Assembly: GCF_002278075.1 (NCBI RefSeq)
Contig: NZ_CP022990.1
Span: forward strand, 2,914,001-2,978,000
DNA: 64,000 bases
Direction: 5' to 3'
DNA from: Paraburkholderia aromaticivorans
GTDB taxonomy: Bacteria; Pseudomonadota; Gammaproteobacteria; Burkholderiales; Burkholderiaceae
Shown: piece by piece, positions 1-8,357 of the stretch
Layout: every line of letters begins with the position of its first letter
Numbering within the stretch: position 1 is the first letter of the stretch
Program-made: the position numbers and the translations under genes
The notes under the pieces: generated by a model
The model's database searches: none
What the model was told of the DNA's origin: nothing
The model's input: only the letters and a program-made list of their open reading frames with translations

Positions 1-645
1 ACGCAGCGCGGCGACTTCTTCGCCACACACGGAATGCTCCATCGCATACGCATGCCACTCGACCTTGCTGCCCTGCGCGAGCGCGAAGTCGCGCGCGGCC
101 TCGCCGAGCTGGATCGGCAAGACCTCGTCGTACTCGCCGTGCGCGGCAAAGATCGGCGTGCCGTGGTTCGCGGGCGCGAGGCGGCGCTCGACGAAAGCTC
201 TCGAGGGCAGGTAACCGGACATGACGACCAACCCGCCAAGCGTCGCCGCGTGGGTGAGCCCCGCTGTGTACGTCATCGCGCCGCCTTGCGAGAACCCCGC
301 AAGGAATATCTTCGAGCTCGGAATGCCGCGCGCGTTCTGCCCGGCGATCAGTTGTCTCACGGTCGCGCACGACGCTTCGATGCCCGCCTCGTCGACCTGC
401 CGGTCGATCGACTGGAATGAGCGGATGTCGTACCACGCGCGCATCACGTAACCGCCGTTCGCGGTCACGGCCATCTCGGGCGCGTTGGGAAACACGAAAC
501 GCACGGCGGGTCCGTTGGCGAGGCGCAGTTCCGGAACCAGCGGCACAAAGTCGTTGGCGTCGGCGCCGAGACCGTGCAGCAGGATCACGGCGAATTCAGG
601 ATTCGGTGCGGTTTCGATTTCGATGGTCTGCGGCGTGGTGGTCAT
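1..645 (-). CDS. Carboxylesterase / phospholipase-type alpha/beta hydrolase (C-terminus cut off)
   Basis: Serine hydrolase of the Abhydrolase_2 (EstB/acyl-protein thioesterase-like) family, cytosolic, acting on short esters. Translating the minus strand from the ATG at 645 gives 215 codons that run off the window edge. It shows the family block ILLHGLGADANDF near residues 21-33 (oxyanion region), the nucleophile elbow GFSQGG near residue 118, and AMEHSVCGEEV at the very end, holding the catalytic His. Family members are about 225 aa, so only about 10 residues are missing. No signal peptide. It shares orientation with the next gene upstream but is separated by 135 bp. Physiological substrate unknown. 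Confidence 0.88.
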   Translation of the reverse strand, partial: MTTTPQTIEIETAPNPEFAVILLHGLGADANDFVPLVPELRLANGPAVRFVFPNAPEMAVTANGGYVMRAWYDIRSFQSIDRQVDEAGIEASCATVRQLIAGQNARGIPSSKIFLAGFSQGGAMTYTAGLTHAATLGGLVVMSGYLPSRAFVERRLAPANHGTPIFAAHGEYDEVLPIQLGEAARDFALAQGSKVEWHAYAMEHSVCGEEVAALR

Positions 646-780
646 GGCGTACTACTCCCTGGCGTCGGCATGGTCGGATGAGCGGGATCGAAACCAGCAC
701 GATACCGCATAGCGTACGAGCCAGATCAGCCGCGGCGCGAGTCTCGACGACACCCGCGCCGCGGCCGCGTGCCAAAGGCG

Positions 781-1806
781 TTACTGCAGACGTTGCTTGA
801 GTTCGTTAGCCAGTTGCCGCGTGGCCGCTTTGGTCGGTGCATCCTCGGCCAGCGCGTTCAGCAAACCGAAGTCGTGAATCGTGCCGTCGTAACGGACGGT
901 GGCCACTTCGTCACCGGCTGCGTCGAGCTTGCGTCCATACGCCTCGCCTTCGTCACGCAACACGTCGGACTCGGCGACCTGAATCAGCGCAGGCGGCAAG
1001 CCTTTCAACTGTTCCGTCGTAGCGCGCAGCGGCGACGCGTAGATCTCGTTGCGCTGCTTCGGATCTTTCGTGTAGGCGTCCCAGAACCACTTCATCATCG
1101 GCCGGGTCAGGAAGTGGCCCTGCTGGAACTGATTGTACGAACCGTCGTTGAAATTGTTGTCGGTGACGGGCCACATCAGTCCCTGGAAGCGGATCGCCGG
1201 GCCTTGCTTGTCTTTCGCCATCAGGCTCACCACCGCGGCCATGTTGCCGCCGACACTGTTGCCCACCACGGCGAGGCGATTGCCGTCGACGCCGATCTCG
1301 CCGCCGTGCGCGGCAACCCACTTCGTGGCGGCGTAAGCCTGATTGATCGCGACCGGATAGCGGGCCTCCGGCGAAGGTGTGTAGTTCACGAACACCGCCA
1401 CGGCGCCCGACTGAACCACCAGATCACGCACCAGGCGCTCATGAGTCTGGAAGTCGCCGAGGATCCAGCCGCCGCCGTGGAAGAACATGAAGACGGGCAA
1501 CGTCCCGCTCGCGCCGTGCGGACGGACGATGGTCAGCGGCACGCTGACGCCGTCCTGCTCGATGGTGCGGTTGGAGACGTCGATGCCCGACAGATCGACT
1601 TTCACGCCGTTCTGCGCATCGACCAGAATTTGCCGCGCCTGGGCGGGCGGCAAGGTATTGATCGCGGGGCCCTTGCCGCTGTTCAGCGCGTGCAGGAAAC
1701 CGGACGTTACGCGGTCGGGCGTGGCTTGTGAAGCGGGGCTTGCCGCAAAAGCCGAACCGAAGGCGAAGGCAGAGGCCAGCAGCACGGGGACGAACTTGAT
1801 CTTCAT
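781..1806 (-). CDS. Exported acetyl-esterase/lipase, HSL (hormone-sensitive lipase) family
   Basis: 341-aa alpha/beta hydrolase predicted to be secreted: residues 1-22 form a signal peptide ending AFAA. HSL hallmarks are HGGGW at 110-114 (oxyanion hole), GNSVGG at 182-187 with Ser184 as nucleophile, an Asp in ESDVLRDEG, and His in GTIHDFG. The ATG at 1806 is chosen because a GGAG motif lies 5 nt upstream and the signal peptide starts there; a longer upstream frame lacks both. It lies 43 bp downstream of ohr in the same direction and may be co-transcribed with it, making it a possible member of the TetR-controlled group. Substrate (small acyl esters) is inferred from family. Confidence 0.88.
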   Translation of the reverse strand: MKIKFVPVLLASAFAFGSAFAASPASQATPDRVTSGFLHALNSGKGPAINTLPPAQARQILVDAQNGVKVDLSGIDVSNRTIEQDGVSVPLTIVRPHGASGTLPVFMFFHGGGWILGDFQTHERLVRDLVVQSGAVAVFVNYTPSPEARYPVAINQAYAATKWVAAHGGEIGVDGNRLAVVGNSVGGNMAAVVSLMAKDKQGPAIRFQGLMWPVTDNNFNDGSYNQFQQGHFLTRPMMKWFWDAYTKDPKQRNEIYASPLRATTEQLKGLPPALIQVAESDVLRDEGEAYGRKLDAAGDEVATVRYDGTIHDFGLLNALAEDAPTKAATRQLANELKQRLQ

Positions 1807-1849
1807 GATGAACTCCGGGTAACTCAATAGATTGGAAAAAGATTTCGGA

Positions 1850-2278
1850 TCAGACGAGCGTGAGCGTGACGGCAATGTTGTTGCGCGTGGCGTTCGAGTA
1901 CGGGCATACGATGTGCGCCTTGTCGACAAGCGCCTGCGCCGCGTCCTGGGCCATGCCCGGCAGCGAGATCTTCAACTCCACTTCGATGCCGAACCCGTTG
2001 GGAATCGCACCGATGCCGACGCTGCCCTCGACCGAGACGTCCGCGGGAATCGCGATCCGGTCGCGCGCCGCGACAAACTTCATCGCACCGACGAAACACG
2101 CGCTGTAGCCGGCCGCGAACAGTTGCTCCGGATTGGTGCCTTCGCCGCCGGCGCCGCCGAGTTGCTTCGGCGTGATCAGCTTCAGGTCGAGGTTGCCTTC
2201 GGGCACCACGGCGCGGCCGTCACGGCCTCCGGTTGCCTTGGCGTGAGCGCGGTACAGCACGTTGTCGATCCTGGTCAT
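1850..2278 (-). CDS. ohr: Organic hydroperoxide resistance protein Ohr
   Basis: 142-aa thiol peroxidase of the Ohr/OsmC family that reduces organic (lipid) hydroperoxides to alcohols in the cytosol. The two redox cysteines are Cys61 (YSACFVGA) and Cys125 ([13 protein letters not shown]); the conserved catalytic Arg19 and Glu51 are also present, so the active site is complete. The ATG at 2278 has AAGGAG six bases upstream; an in-frame TTG two codons earlier is less likely. Many ohr genes are controlled by the MarR-type OhrR; here the adjacent regulator is TetR-type and its presumed operator sits just upstream (2300-2315), which points to different regulation. Confidence 0.93.
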   Translation of the reverse strand: MTRIDNVLYRAHAKATGGRDGRAVVPEGNLDLKLITPKQLGGAGGEGTNPEQLFAAGYSACFVGAMKFVAARDRIAIPADVSVEGSVGIGAIPNGFGIEVELKISLPGMAQDAAQALVDKAHIVCPYSNATRNNIAVTLTLV

Positions 2279-2299
2279 GGTCAACTCCTTGTTGGTGGG

Positions 2300-2315
2300 T
2301 ATCTACTACTAGATA
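2300..2315. promoter_or_regulatory. Operator-like inverted repeat upstream of ohr
   Basis: The sequence TATCTA-CTAC-TAGATA is a perfect 6-bp inverted repeat with a 4-bp spacer, 22 bp before the ohr start codon. The identical 18-base string TATCTACTACTAGATAGA recurs at 3016-3033 before the tetR start. Two copies in front of the two genes make this the probable binding site of the TetR protein. Confidence 0.7.
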
Positions 2316-2375
2316 GATAAACGGCGGTTAAAAAAATGACGCGTAGCTCGCGCCGTCGATTGCGGACCGCAATCT

Positions 2376-2393
2376 ATCTATCTATAGATAGAT
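2376..2393. promoter_or_regulatory. Perfect 18-bp palindrome between tetR and ohr
   Basis: ATCTATCTATAGATAGAT is its own reverse complement and contains the same TCTA/TAGA half-sites as the two 16-bp repeats at 2300 and 3016. It lies between the tetR stop and the ohr start and could be a second, higher-symmetry operator for the ohr promoter. Confidence 0.6.
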
Positions 2394-2438
2394 TGGCGGG
2401 TAAAAATAAAGAGGCGCGCGACCACCTCCGTGACAGCA

Positions 2439-3005
2439 TTACTGCGATTTCTTCCACGATGCTTCCACATCTTCCAGCCGGGCCTTCGTGCCGAACAATC
2501 GGCTGGCCAGCACGCTGCCCTGATAAGCCGCGTACAGTGCGCGCGCGGCGGCCTCAGGCTTGCCGTTCACCGCCAGCGTGTGTTCCTGTGCGCCTTGCGC
2601 GAGGACTTGCGCCAGCCATTTTTCGTTGGCCTTGAAAAACGCCTGGATCGCCTCGCGAATGTTTTCCGGCAGCGACGCAATGTCCGACGCCAGCATGCCG
2701 CACAGACAGATCCGGTCGCCGTCGCCGAGCGTGCGGCCGAACAGCCGGGTGTACTTGCCGAGCTTCGTATTGGCCGGCAGCCTGGCATCGATAGCGTGCA
2801 GCGAGGCCAGCACTTCCTTGCTGTACTCGTTGACCGCCTCCAGCACCAGGTCGTCTTTCGAGGGGTAGTAGTAATGGATGCTCGAGGTCTTCACGCCGAC
2901 CAGTTCGGACAGGTCGCGATAGCTGAAACCGTTATAGCCGCGCTGCATCATCAACGTGATGGCGTGCTCGAGAATCTGCTCGCGGACGGTCGGGTTCGTT
3001 TCCAT
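2439..3005 (-). CDS. TetR/AcrR-family repressor with Cys-x-Cys, likely redox/electrophile responsive
   Basis: 188-aa regulator with an N-terminal TetR DNA-binding domain (residues about 8-55, including FSYRDLSELVGVKTSSIHYYYPSKDDL). The ligand domain contains RICLCGMLASD, placing Cys100 and Cys102 close together near the start of the effector domain, a position resembling the sensing cysteine region of NemR-like TetR proteins. It precedes ohr on the same strand, and a 16-bp inverted repeat lies 11 bp upstream of its own ATG, implying autoregulation. Control of ohr and the following esterase in response to peroxide or electrophiles is inferred from this arrangement, not demonstrated. Confidence 0.85.
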   Translation of the reverse strand: METNPTVREQILEHAITLMMQRGYNGFSYRDLSELVGVKTSSIHYYYPSKDDLVLEAVNEYSKEVLASLHAIDARLPANTKLGKYTRLFGRTLGDGDRICLCGMLASDIASLPENIREAIQAFFKANEKWLAQVLAQGAQEHTLAVNGKPEAAARALYAAYQGSVLASRLFGTKARLEDVEASWKKSQ

Positions 3006-3015
3006 GACTGAACTT

Positions 3016-3031
3016 TATCTACTACTAGATA
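3016..3031. promoter_or_regulatory. Operator-like inverted repeat upstream of the tetR gene
   Basis: TATCTA-CTAC-TAGATA, identical to the repeat at 2300-2315, placed 11 bp before the regulator's start codon. The position fits direct autorepression. Confidence 0.7.
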
Positions 3032-3113
3032 GAGAGTCAAGACTTTTTTGCACGGGAAGAAGGGCGGCGCGGTGCTGCGGATCGCGGCGGGGTTCGCTGG
3101 TGTCGTCATCAAA

Positions 3114-3141
3114 GGAAAAGCGCCCCGCAGGGCGCTTTTCC
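3114..3141 (-). terminator. Intrinsic terminator of the porin gene
   Basis: An 11-bp perfect stem (GGAAAAGCGCC / GGCGCTTTTCC) with a 6-nt loop. The A/T half of the stem supplies the U-rich tail on the minus strand. It lies 53 bp past the porin stop codon. Confidence 0.8.
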
Positions 3142-3193
3142 AGACTCCGGATCCTGCAGGGAACTCGCGTTCCCCGCGGAGCGAAAGACTCGC

Positions 3194-4357
3194 TTAGAAC
3201 TTGTGACGGATGCCGACGCGGAATGCCAGCTGATTGTCCGAACCCGTGCCCGAGGTATTGAAGTAGCTCGTGCTCGAACCGATCTGCGCCTGCAGATCCT
3301 GGCCCTTGTTGCGGCCGGAAGCGATCTGGTAGATACCCAGCGCATACACGTCCGTGCGCTTGCTCAGCGCGTAGTCGATGCTCAGGTCGGCCTGGTTCCA
3401 GTGGCCCGTGCTCGCGTCGCTCAGGTGCATGTACGTGTAGCCTGCGCCTGCGGTCAATGCCGGCGTGAACGCGTACTTCGCGCCTGCTTCGTACGCTGCG
3501 AACGTCGTCGAGCTACCCGAGATCGGTTCGAAGCGCGTGTTCGTGTACAACGCCCACAGCGTCGCCGCGCCGATCGAGTAACGGCCGCCCACGCCGAAGG
3601 TGCGCAGATCGCGGACGGTGCCCGTCGTCACGTTGGCGATGGCCGTCGAGAACGTCGGCGTGGCCTGACCCGGGAAGCGGATGTCCGTGTACGCCGCGCC
3701 AACGCCGAACGGGCCGTTCGCGTAGTTCACGCCGAAGCTGTAAGCGCGCGACGAACCCGCGACCGGCGCAGCGGCCGTGCCGGTTGCCGGTGCGCCGGCG
3801 AATGCGCCAGCCTGGTTCGAGAAGCCGTACATCGCGCCGAAGGTCAGGCCAGCGAAATTGGCGCTGCTGAACTTGACGGCGTTGTTGATGCGGCTCGACG
3901 TCAACTGGTCGACGTCGTTGATGTGGTAAGCGTAGTTACCCGCGACGGTCTGGCCGCCGGTCGAGTAGTAGCCGCCCAGATAGTCGGTCGAAAACGAATA
4001 CTGGCGGCCGAACGTCAGCGAGCCAATGCCGTTCTGCGACAGGCCGACGAATGCCTGACGGCCGAACAGCGCGCCGCCCTGGCCCAGTGTGCCGTTGCCG
4101 CTGTTAAAACCGTTTTCCAACACGAACAGCGCCTTCAGGCCGCCACCCAGATCTTCCGTGCCGCGCAGGCCCCAACGGCTGCCTTGAGCGACGCCGTCGT
4201 CGTACTTGAAGAGGTTGTCGTGGCCCGTTGCGGTCTTCGAGTTGTTCACGTAGCTGATACCGGCGTCGATCAAGCCATACAGCGTGACACTGCTTTGTGC
4301 GTGAGCAGCGGAGGCGAAGACGGCGAGAGTAGCGGCGGTCAGTATTTTTTTGTTCAA
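3194..4357 (-). CDS. Gram-negative general porin (OmpC/Bcc family)
   Basis: 387-aa outer-membrane trimeric porin for passive diffusion of small hydrophilic solutes. Signal peptide of about 20 residues ends SAAHA|QSS, followed by SVTLYGLIDAGISYVNNS, the usual first strand of Burkholderia porins. The protein ends in RVGIRHKF, with the C-terminal Phe needed for outer-membrane assembly. The start is a TTG: the codon at 4357-4355 follows GGAGAAAG and gives MNKKIL; no ATG fits as well. Monocistronic, with a strong terminator. No specific substrate can be read from sequence. Confidence 0.92.
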   Translation of the reverse strand: MNKKILTAATLAVFASAAHAQSSVTLYGLIDAGISYVNNSKTATGHDNLFKYDDGVAQGSRWGLRGTEDLGGGLKALFVLENGFNSGNGTLGQGGALFGRQAFVGLSQNGIGSLTFGRQYSFSTDYLGGYYSTGGQTVAGNYAYHINDVDQLTSSRINNAVKFSSANFAGLTFGAMYGFSNQAGAFAGAPATGTAAAPVAGSSRAYSFGVNYANGPFGVGAAYTDIRFPGQATPTFSTAIANVTTGTVRDLRTFGVGGRYSIGAATLWALYTNTRFEPISGSSTTFAAYEAGAKYAFTPALTAGAGYTYMHLSDASTGHWNQADLSIDYALSKRTDVYALGIYQIASGRNKGQDLQAQIGSSTSYFNTSGTGSDNQLAFRVGIRHKF

Positions 4358-4653
4358 GACTTTCTCCGATTAAAAATTAAGCGATCGCGACGCCGGGCTC
4401 TTTGGCCGGGTCGTGCGATGGCCCGAAATTTAAGGGAACGCAGAGTAAGGTATGTGACAGCTTTTCTTATTTGCGAAATCTGTCGCGCGGGCGCGACACT
4501 CACGTAGCCTCGCAAACTGAAATCGCGCAGGGCGCGCGTGCATAAGCTTTTTCTCCAGCGTGCATATAAGCGTGTGAAAAACGATTGGTTTTCGGCCGCC
4601 GCGGCCGCATGCGACGATGCGCGCCTACCAACACACTACAAGTAGGAAGACGC

Positions 4654-5460
4654 ATGCAACGCCGGACAATGATCCAGAACCTGCTCGCCATCGCCGCCAT
4701 TTCGCTGACGGCCACGTTCGCGCACGCGGACGACAAACAACTCAAGGTCGGCACGATGAGCGGCCCGGACGCGCAAATCTGGTCGGTCGTGACAAAAGTG
4801 GCGGCGCGCGAAGGTCTGAACCTCAAGGTCATTGAATTCAACGACTATGTGCAGCCGAACGCGGCGCTCGACGCGGGCGACCTCGATGCCAACGGTTTTC
4901 AGCATCAGCCGTTTCTCGACAGCCAGGTGAAGCAACGTGGCTACAAGATCGTCAACGTCGGCCTGACGTACGTGTCGCCGATGGCCTTCTATTCGAAGAA
5001 ACTCAAGTCGCTCAAGGACTTGCCGGAAGGCGCGAAGGTCGGCATCCAGAACGACCCGTCCAACGGCAACCGCGCGCTGCTGCTCTTGCAGAAGTACGGT
5101 GTGATCAAGCTGAAGCCGGGCGTCGGCACGAACGGCGTGAACGCGACGCCGCTCGATGTCGCGGAAAATCCGAAGAAGATCAAGCTGGTGGAACTCGACG
5201 CCGCGCAATTGCCGCGTGCGCTCGGCGACCTCGACGCGGCGTCGATCAATACCGACTACGCCGTCAAGGCGGGCCTGCAGCCGACCAAAGACGCGATCGC
5301 GATCGAAGACCTCAAAGGCCCCTACGCGAATCTGATCGCGGTGCGCGAGCAGGACCGCAATCAGCCGTGGGTGAAGAAGCTGGTGGCGGCGTACGAATCG
5401 GATGAAGTGCGCAAGTACATCGACACGCAATTCAAAGGCGCGATCATTCCGGCTTTCTGA
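4654..5460 (+). CDS. MetQ/NlpA-family ABC substrate-binding protein
   Basis: 268-aa periplasmic binding protein of the NlpA (methionine-type) family: KVGTMSGPDAQIWSVV near the N-terminus, then FNDYVQPNAALDAGDLDANGFQHQPFLD and VGIQNDPSNGNRALLLLQK, the ligand pocket signatures. D-/L-methionine or a related compound is the likely ligand. The start at 4654 is supported by AGGAAGA upstream. The signal sequence ends FAHA|DDK and has no lipobox cysteine, so the protein is probably free in the periplasm rather than a lipoprotein. No ATPase or permease gene is adjacent, so it must work with a transporter encoded elsewhere. Confidence 0.88.
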   Translation: MQRRTMIQNLLAIAAISLTATFAHADDKQLKVGTMSGPDAQIWSVVTKVAAREGLNLKVIEFNDYVQPNAALDAGDLDANGFQHQPFLDSQVKQRGYKIVNVGLTYVSPMAFYSKKLKSLKDLPEGAKVGIQNDPSNGNRALLLLQKYGVIKLKPGVGTNGVNATPLDVAENPKKIKLVELDAAQLPRALGDLDAASINTDYAVKAGLQPTKDAIAIEDLKGPYANLIAVREQDRNQPWVKKLVAAYESDEVRKYIDTQFKGAIIPAF

Positions 5461-5489
5461 GCGGTTCTGACGCAACGCGCGTCAACGCA

Positions 5490-5518
5490 AAATCGCCCGC
5501 TGTTTTAGCGGGCGATTT
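5490..5518 (+). terminator. Intrinsic terminator after the MetQ-like gene
   Basis: Perfect 11-bp stem AAATCGCCCGC / GCGGGCGATTT with a T-rich 7-nt loop, 30 bp after the stop codon. The stem's A/T end makes it effective in both directions. Confidence 0.75.
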
Positions 5519-5606
5519 GCGTTGCGGCTCGAGGTATTACGGACGTGGTACGGACGTGCCGCGCGCAGCGTGAGGTGCGCTGGCGCTGCCGTTCCGACGT
5601 GGCGCC

Positions 5607-6722
5607 CTAGTTGCTCAACAGCGAACCGCTGCGGAACGCCTTCGCGCCGGCAATGCGCGCGAATTCCAGGCCGGCCGTCGCAAAACGCGTCAGATGCCGC
5701 GCGTACAGTACGCCGGCCACGCTGCTCTTGAGCGTGACGACCTGCTCGGTCAGCGGATCGACGATATCGGCAATCTCATGACCGGCGTCGACCCAGGTGC
5801 CGACTTCGCAGCGATACACCAGCACGCCGCTGATCGGCGCGACGATCGGCTCGGCGCCGGCGAGCGGCGTGGCGGCGAATTCGAGCGGCGGCAACGCGGC
5901 GGCCTTGCCGTCGATCACGCCACGCGAGGTCAGGTATTCGATGATCGCTTGCGCATCGTGCTCGGCGTACTCGTACGACACTTCGCGCTGGCCGCGCAGT
6001 TCGATCGTGACCGAGATCGAGCCGTTCGGAATCGGGAAGCGGTCGCCGTAACGGCCGCGCAGATCCGACCAGCAGAAACTGTGGATTTCGTCGAACGGGT
6101 TGCCCACCGAATTGAGCGCGAGCAGCGATGCCTTGGCGTCCAGGTAGCAGGCGAGCGGCTCGACTTCCGGCCACAGATCCGGGTTCGTGTAGAGGTGCAT
6201 CGCGGCTTCCCAGTCGCAGTGCAGATCGAGCACGATATCGGCGTCGTATGAGAGCTTTTGCAGCGCGAGGCGCTGCGATTCGAGTTCGGTCTGCGGGTTT
6301 TGCGCGTCGAGCGCCTCGCGCATGGCCGTGCGGATCGCCGTGCGGTTGGCGTCCACATTGTCGGTCAGGCGCGACTCGATCACCGGCTGCACCAGCGCCG
6401 ACAGGTCGTGGAAATTGCGGTTGAAGTTCTGCGCCGTGTTGGTTTCGAAACGCCCGGTCAGATGGCCGAGAAAATGCTGGTTCAGGCCGATCGGATTGGC
6501 CACCGGCACGATCACGACTTCGCCGCGGATCTTGCCGGCCGCTTCCAGCGCCGCCAGCTTGCGGCGCAATGCCCACGACACCAGCATGCCGGGCAGCTCG
6601 TCGGCATGCAGCGACGACTGGATGTAGATCTTCTGGCCGCCGCCCGGACCGTAGTGGAAACTCGTCAGGTTGCGGGCGGTGCCGAGCGTCGGAGCAATCA
6701 GCGGATGGGTTTGGGTTTGCAT
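5607..6722 (-). CDS. M14-family zinc deacylase (succinylglutamate desuccinylase/aspartoacylase type)
   Basis: 371-aa zinc metalloenzyme related to AstE/aspartoacylase. Zn ligands visible are His39 and Glu42 (SSLHADELPG) and His168 (LDLHCDWEAAMHLY). The C-terminal part (PISGVLVYRCEVGTWVDAGHEIADIV) is a biotinyl/lipoyl-like beta module common in the longer members. Start at 6722 is the best ATG; the ribosome site is weak and an upstream frame stays open to 6893, so the start is not certain. It follows an ArgT-type binding-protein gene but a terminator (6898-6928) separates them. Substrate is probably an N-acyl amino acid. Confidence 0.8.
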   Translation of the reverse strand: MQTQTHPLIAPTLGTARNLTSFHYGPGGGQKIYIQSSLHADELPGMLVSWALRRKLAALEAAGKIRGEVVIVPVANPIGLNQHFLGHLTGRFETNTAQNFNRNFHDLSALVQPVIESRLTDNVDANRTAIRTAMREALDAQNPQTELESQRLALQKLSYDADIVLDLHCDWEAAMHLYTNPDLWPEVEPLACYLDAKASLLALNSVGNPFDEIHSFCWSDLRGRYGDRFPIPNGSISVTIELRGQREVSYEYAEHDAQAIIEYLTSRGVIDGKAAALPPLEFAATPLAGAEPIVAPISGVLVYRCEVGTWVDAGHEIADIVDPLTEQVVTLKSSVAGVLYARHLTRFATAGLEFARIAGAKAFRSGSLLSN

Positions 6723-6897
6723 GGTTTTCAAATCCGCGGCCAAGTGGGCGTGCCGCGCTATCTCGTTGATAACAGTGGGGAAACTTGCTGAATGGCCGGT
6801 CAGGCCCGGCCCGGCGGGCGCCGCCTCGCGGCCGCCTCGATCGCACGATCTTAGCCGATCTGACGCAGTGTGTGGTTTTATGCGGCGCCGCAAATGG

Positions 6898-6928
6898 AAA
6901 CGGGCTCCGCGTGTGGCGGAGCCCGTTT
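6898..6928 (-). terminator. Intrinsic terminator after the ArgT-type gene
   Basis: 13-bp perfect stem AAACGGGCTCCGC / GCGGAGCCCGTTT with a 5-nt loop, located 53 bp past the stop codon of the binding-protein gene on the minus strand. Confidence 0.8.
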
Positions 6929-6981
6929 GTGCGAACCGGCCAGCGCGCCGTCAGACACGCGGGGCCGTTTCAGCGGCCAAC

Positions 6982-7764
6982 CTAGCCGCCGTACACGTCG
7001 AAGTCGAAGTACTTCTTCTCGAGCTTCTTGTACGTACCGTCCTTGATGATGTCGGCGATTGCCTTGTCGACCTTCGCCTTCAGGTCGGTATCTTCCTTGC
7101 GCATGCCGATGCCTGCGCCGTTGCCGAGGATCTTCGGATCGTCCAGGTTCTTGCCGACGAAGTCGAAGCCAGCGCCGCGCGGCGTCTTCAGGAAGCCGAT
7201 TTCAGCTTGCACCGCGTCTTGCAGCGCTGCGTCCAGACGACCCGACAGCAAGTCGGCGTAGACCTGGTCCTGGTTCTGATACGGCACGACCTTCGTGCCC
7301 TTCGCTTCCCAGTACGTCTTCGCGTAGGTTTCCTGGATCGTGCCTTGTTCCACGCCAACCGTCTTGCCCTTGAGCGAGTCGGCCGTCGGCAGGATGCCCG
7401 AACCCTTCTTCGCCACGAGGCGGGTCGGGGTGTTGAACAGCTTGTTCGAGAAGGCGATCTGCTCGGCGCGTTGCGGCGTCATGGACATCGACGACAGCAC
7501 GCCGTCGAACTTCTTCGCCTTCAGGGCCGGGATCATGCCGTCGAAGTCGTTTTCGACCCACACGCACTTGGCCTTCAGGCGCGCGCAGATTTCATTGCCG
7601 AGGTCGATATCGAAGCCAACGAGCTTGCCATCCGAGCCCTTCGACTCGAACGGGGGATAGCTGGCATCAACGCCGAAACGGATGGTCGACCAATCTTTAG
7701 CGTGTGCGCCAATCGAGACGGTAGCAAGCAGAGCAACCGTCAAAGCCGCTAGCAGTTTTTTCAC
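6982..7764 (-). CDS. Basic amino-acid ABC transporter substrate-binding protein (ArgT/HisJ family)
   Basis: 260-aa periplasmic binding protein. Signal peptide (about 22 residues, ending GAHA|KDW), then IRFGVDASYPPFESKGSDGKLVGFDIDL, the family-3 solute-binding signature, and LSSMSMTPQRAEQIAFSN. Lysine, arginine, ornithine or histidine is the probable ligand, because the ligand loop matches LAO-binding proteins. Translation starts at a GTG (7764) preceded by GAGGAG. No permease or ATPase is next to it. A strong terminator follows, so it is a single-gene unit whose membrane partner must be elsewhere. Confidence 0.9.
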   Translation of the reverse strand: MKKLLAALTVALLATVSIGAHAKDWSTIRFGVDASYPPFESKGSDGKLVGFDIDLGNEICARLKAKCVWVENDFDGMIPALKAKKFDGVLSSMSMTPQRAEQIAFSNKLFNTPTRLVAKKGSGILPTADSLKGKTVGVEQGTIQETYAKTYWEAKGTKVVPYQNQDQVYADLLSGRLDAALQDAVQAEIGFLKTPRGAGFDFVGKNLDDPKILGNGAGIGMRKEDTDLKAKVDKAIADIIKDGTYKKLEKKYFDFDVYGG

Positions 7765-8102
7765 TGTTTAACTCCTCGGTGTAGTTCAAATACGCCCGCA
7801 TGCGGTTGTGCCGCTGCGGGGCACCCGGCGCGACTCACGACCGGGCCTGGGTTGAAGCCGCCAGCCGGGGCGGCCAGCAGCGCGCGCCAAGCTTATCAGT
7901 TCAAAAAGAATGGGTAGCTAGTGAAACACCGGATGGCGCACGAGCCTGACTTCCAAAGTCTGAAAGTGGTCGGGAGGCAAAACACCGCTAATGCGTATTG
8001 AATCGCATGGGCCGCTCCGACCGATCCTGTAATGCCGCGGTAATGAAGTTGGCTAATGGCAGGTGTGCGCCGCGGACACCATGGCGGCATAGAAACGGCT
8101 AT
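7765..8102. other. Intergenic region, nothing recognised
   Basis: 338 bp upstream of the ArgT-type gene; it must contain that gene's promoter on the minus strand. Short open frames here have no ribosome site or coding-like composition. No repeat or hairpin stands out. Confidence 0.4.
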
Positions 8103-8357
8103 TTAACCGGCTGTCGACTCCTTAGCCAGCGAATCCACGCGCCCGGCGCCGACCGTGCCGCACCACAGTGCGCCTTTGTCCATCATCTGTGCGTCCTGCG
8201 TGGACATGCCCGCGCAGGTGCCGCGCATGTCCGGCATATCGCGCTGGGTGCGCGCTACCGCCGCACGGTCCATTTCGCCCTGAAGCCAACTGCCGAAGCA
8301 CGCAATCGATCCGGCCGCCACGGCCACCCACACCCACTCTGTTTTGCTCAAGCGCAT
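8103..8357 (-). CDS. Small hypothetical membrane-anchored protein
   Basis: 84-aa frame starting MRLSKTEWVWVAVAAGSIACFGSWLQ: one N-terminal hydrophobic helix (residues about 8-25) followed by a hydrophilic tail with Met-rich and Cys-containing stretches (RDMPDMRGTCAGMSTQDAQMMDKGALWCG). The ribosome site is weak (purine-rich AAGAAAC upstream). No family recognised. The charged N-terminus plus helix and the two cysteines could indicate a periplasmic-facing anchored peptide. It stands alone between the ArgT-type gene and the PotD-like gene. Confidence 0.5.
   Translation of the reverse strand: MRLSKTEWVWVAVAAGSIACFGSWLQGEMDRAAVARTQRDMPDMRGTCAGMSTQDAQMMDKGALWCGTVGAGRVDSLAKESTAG

Noticed and set aside
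3203..4507. A 434-codon plus-strand frame opposite the porin
   Set aside because: Arg/Ala/Val-rich mirror of the porin codons with no recognisable domain; the porin has signal peptide, C-terminal Phe and terminator.
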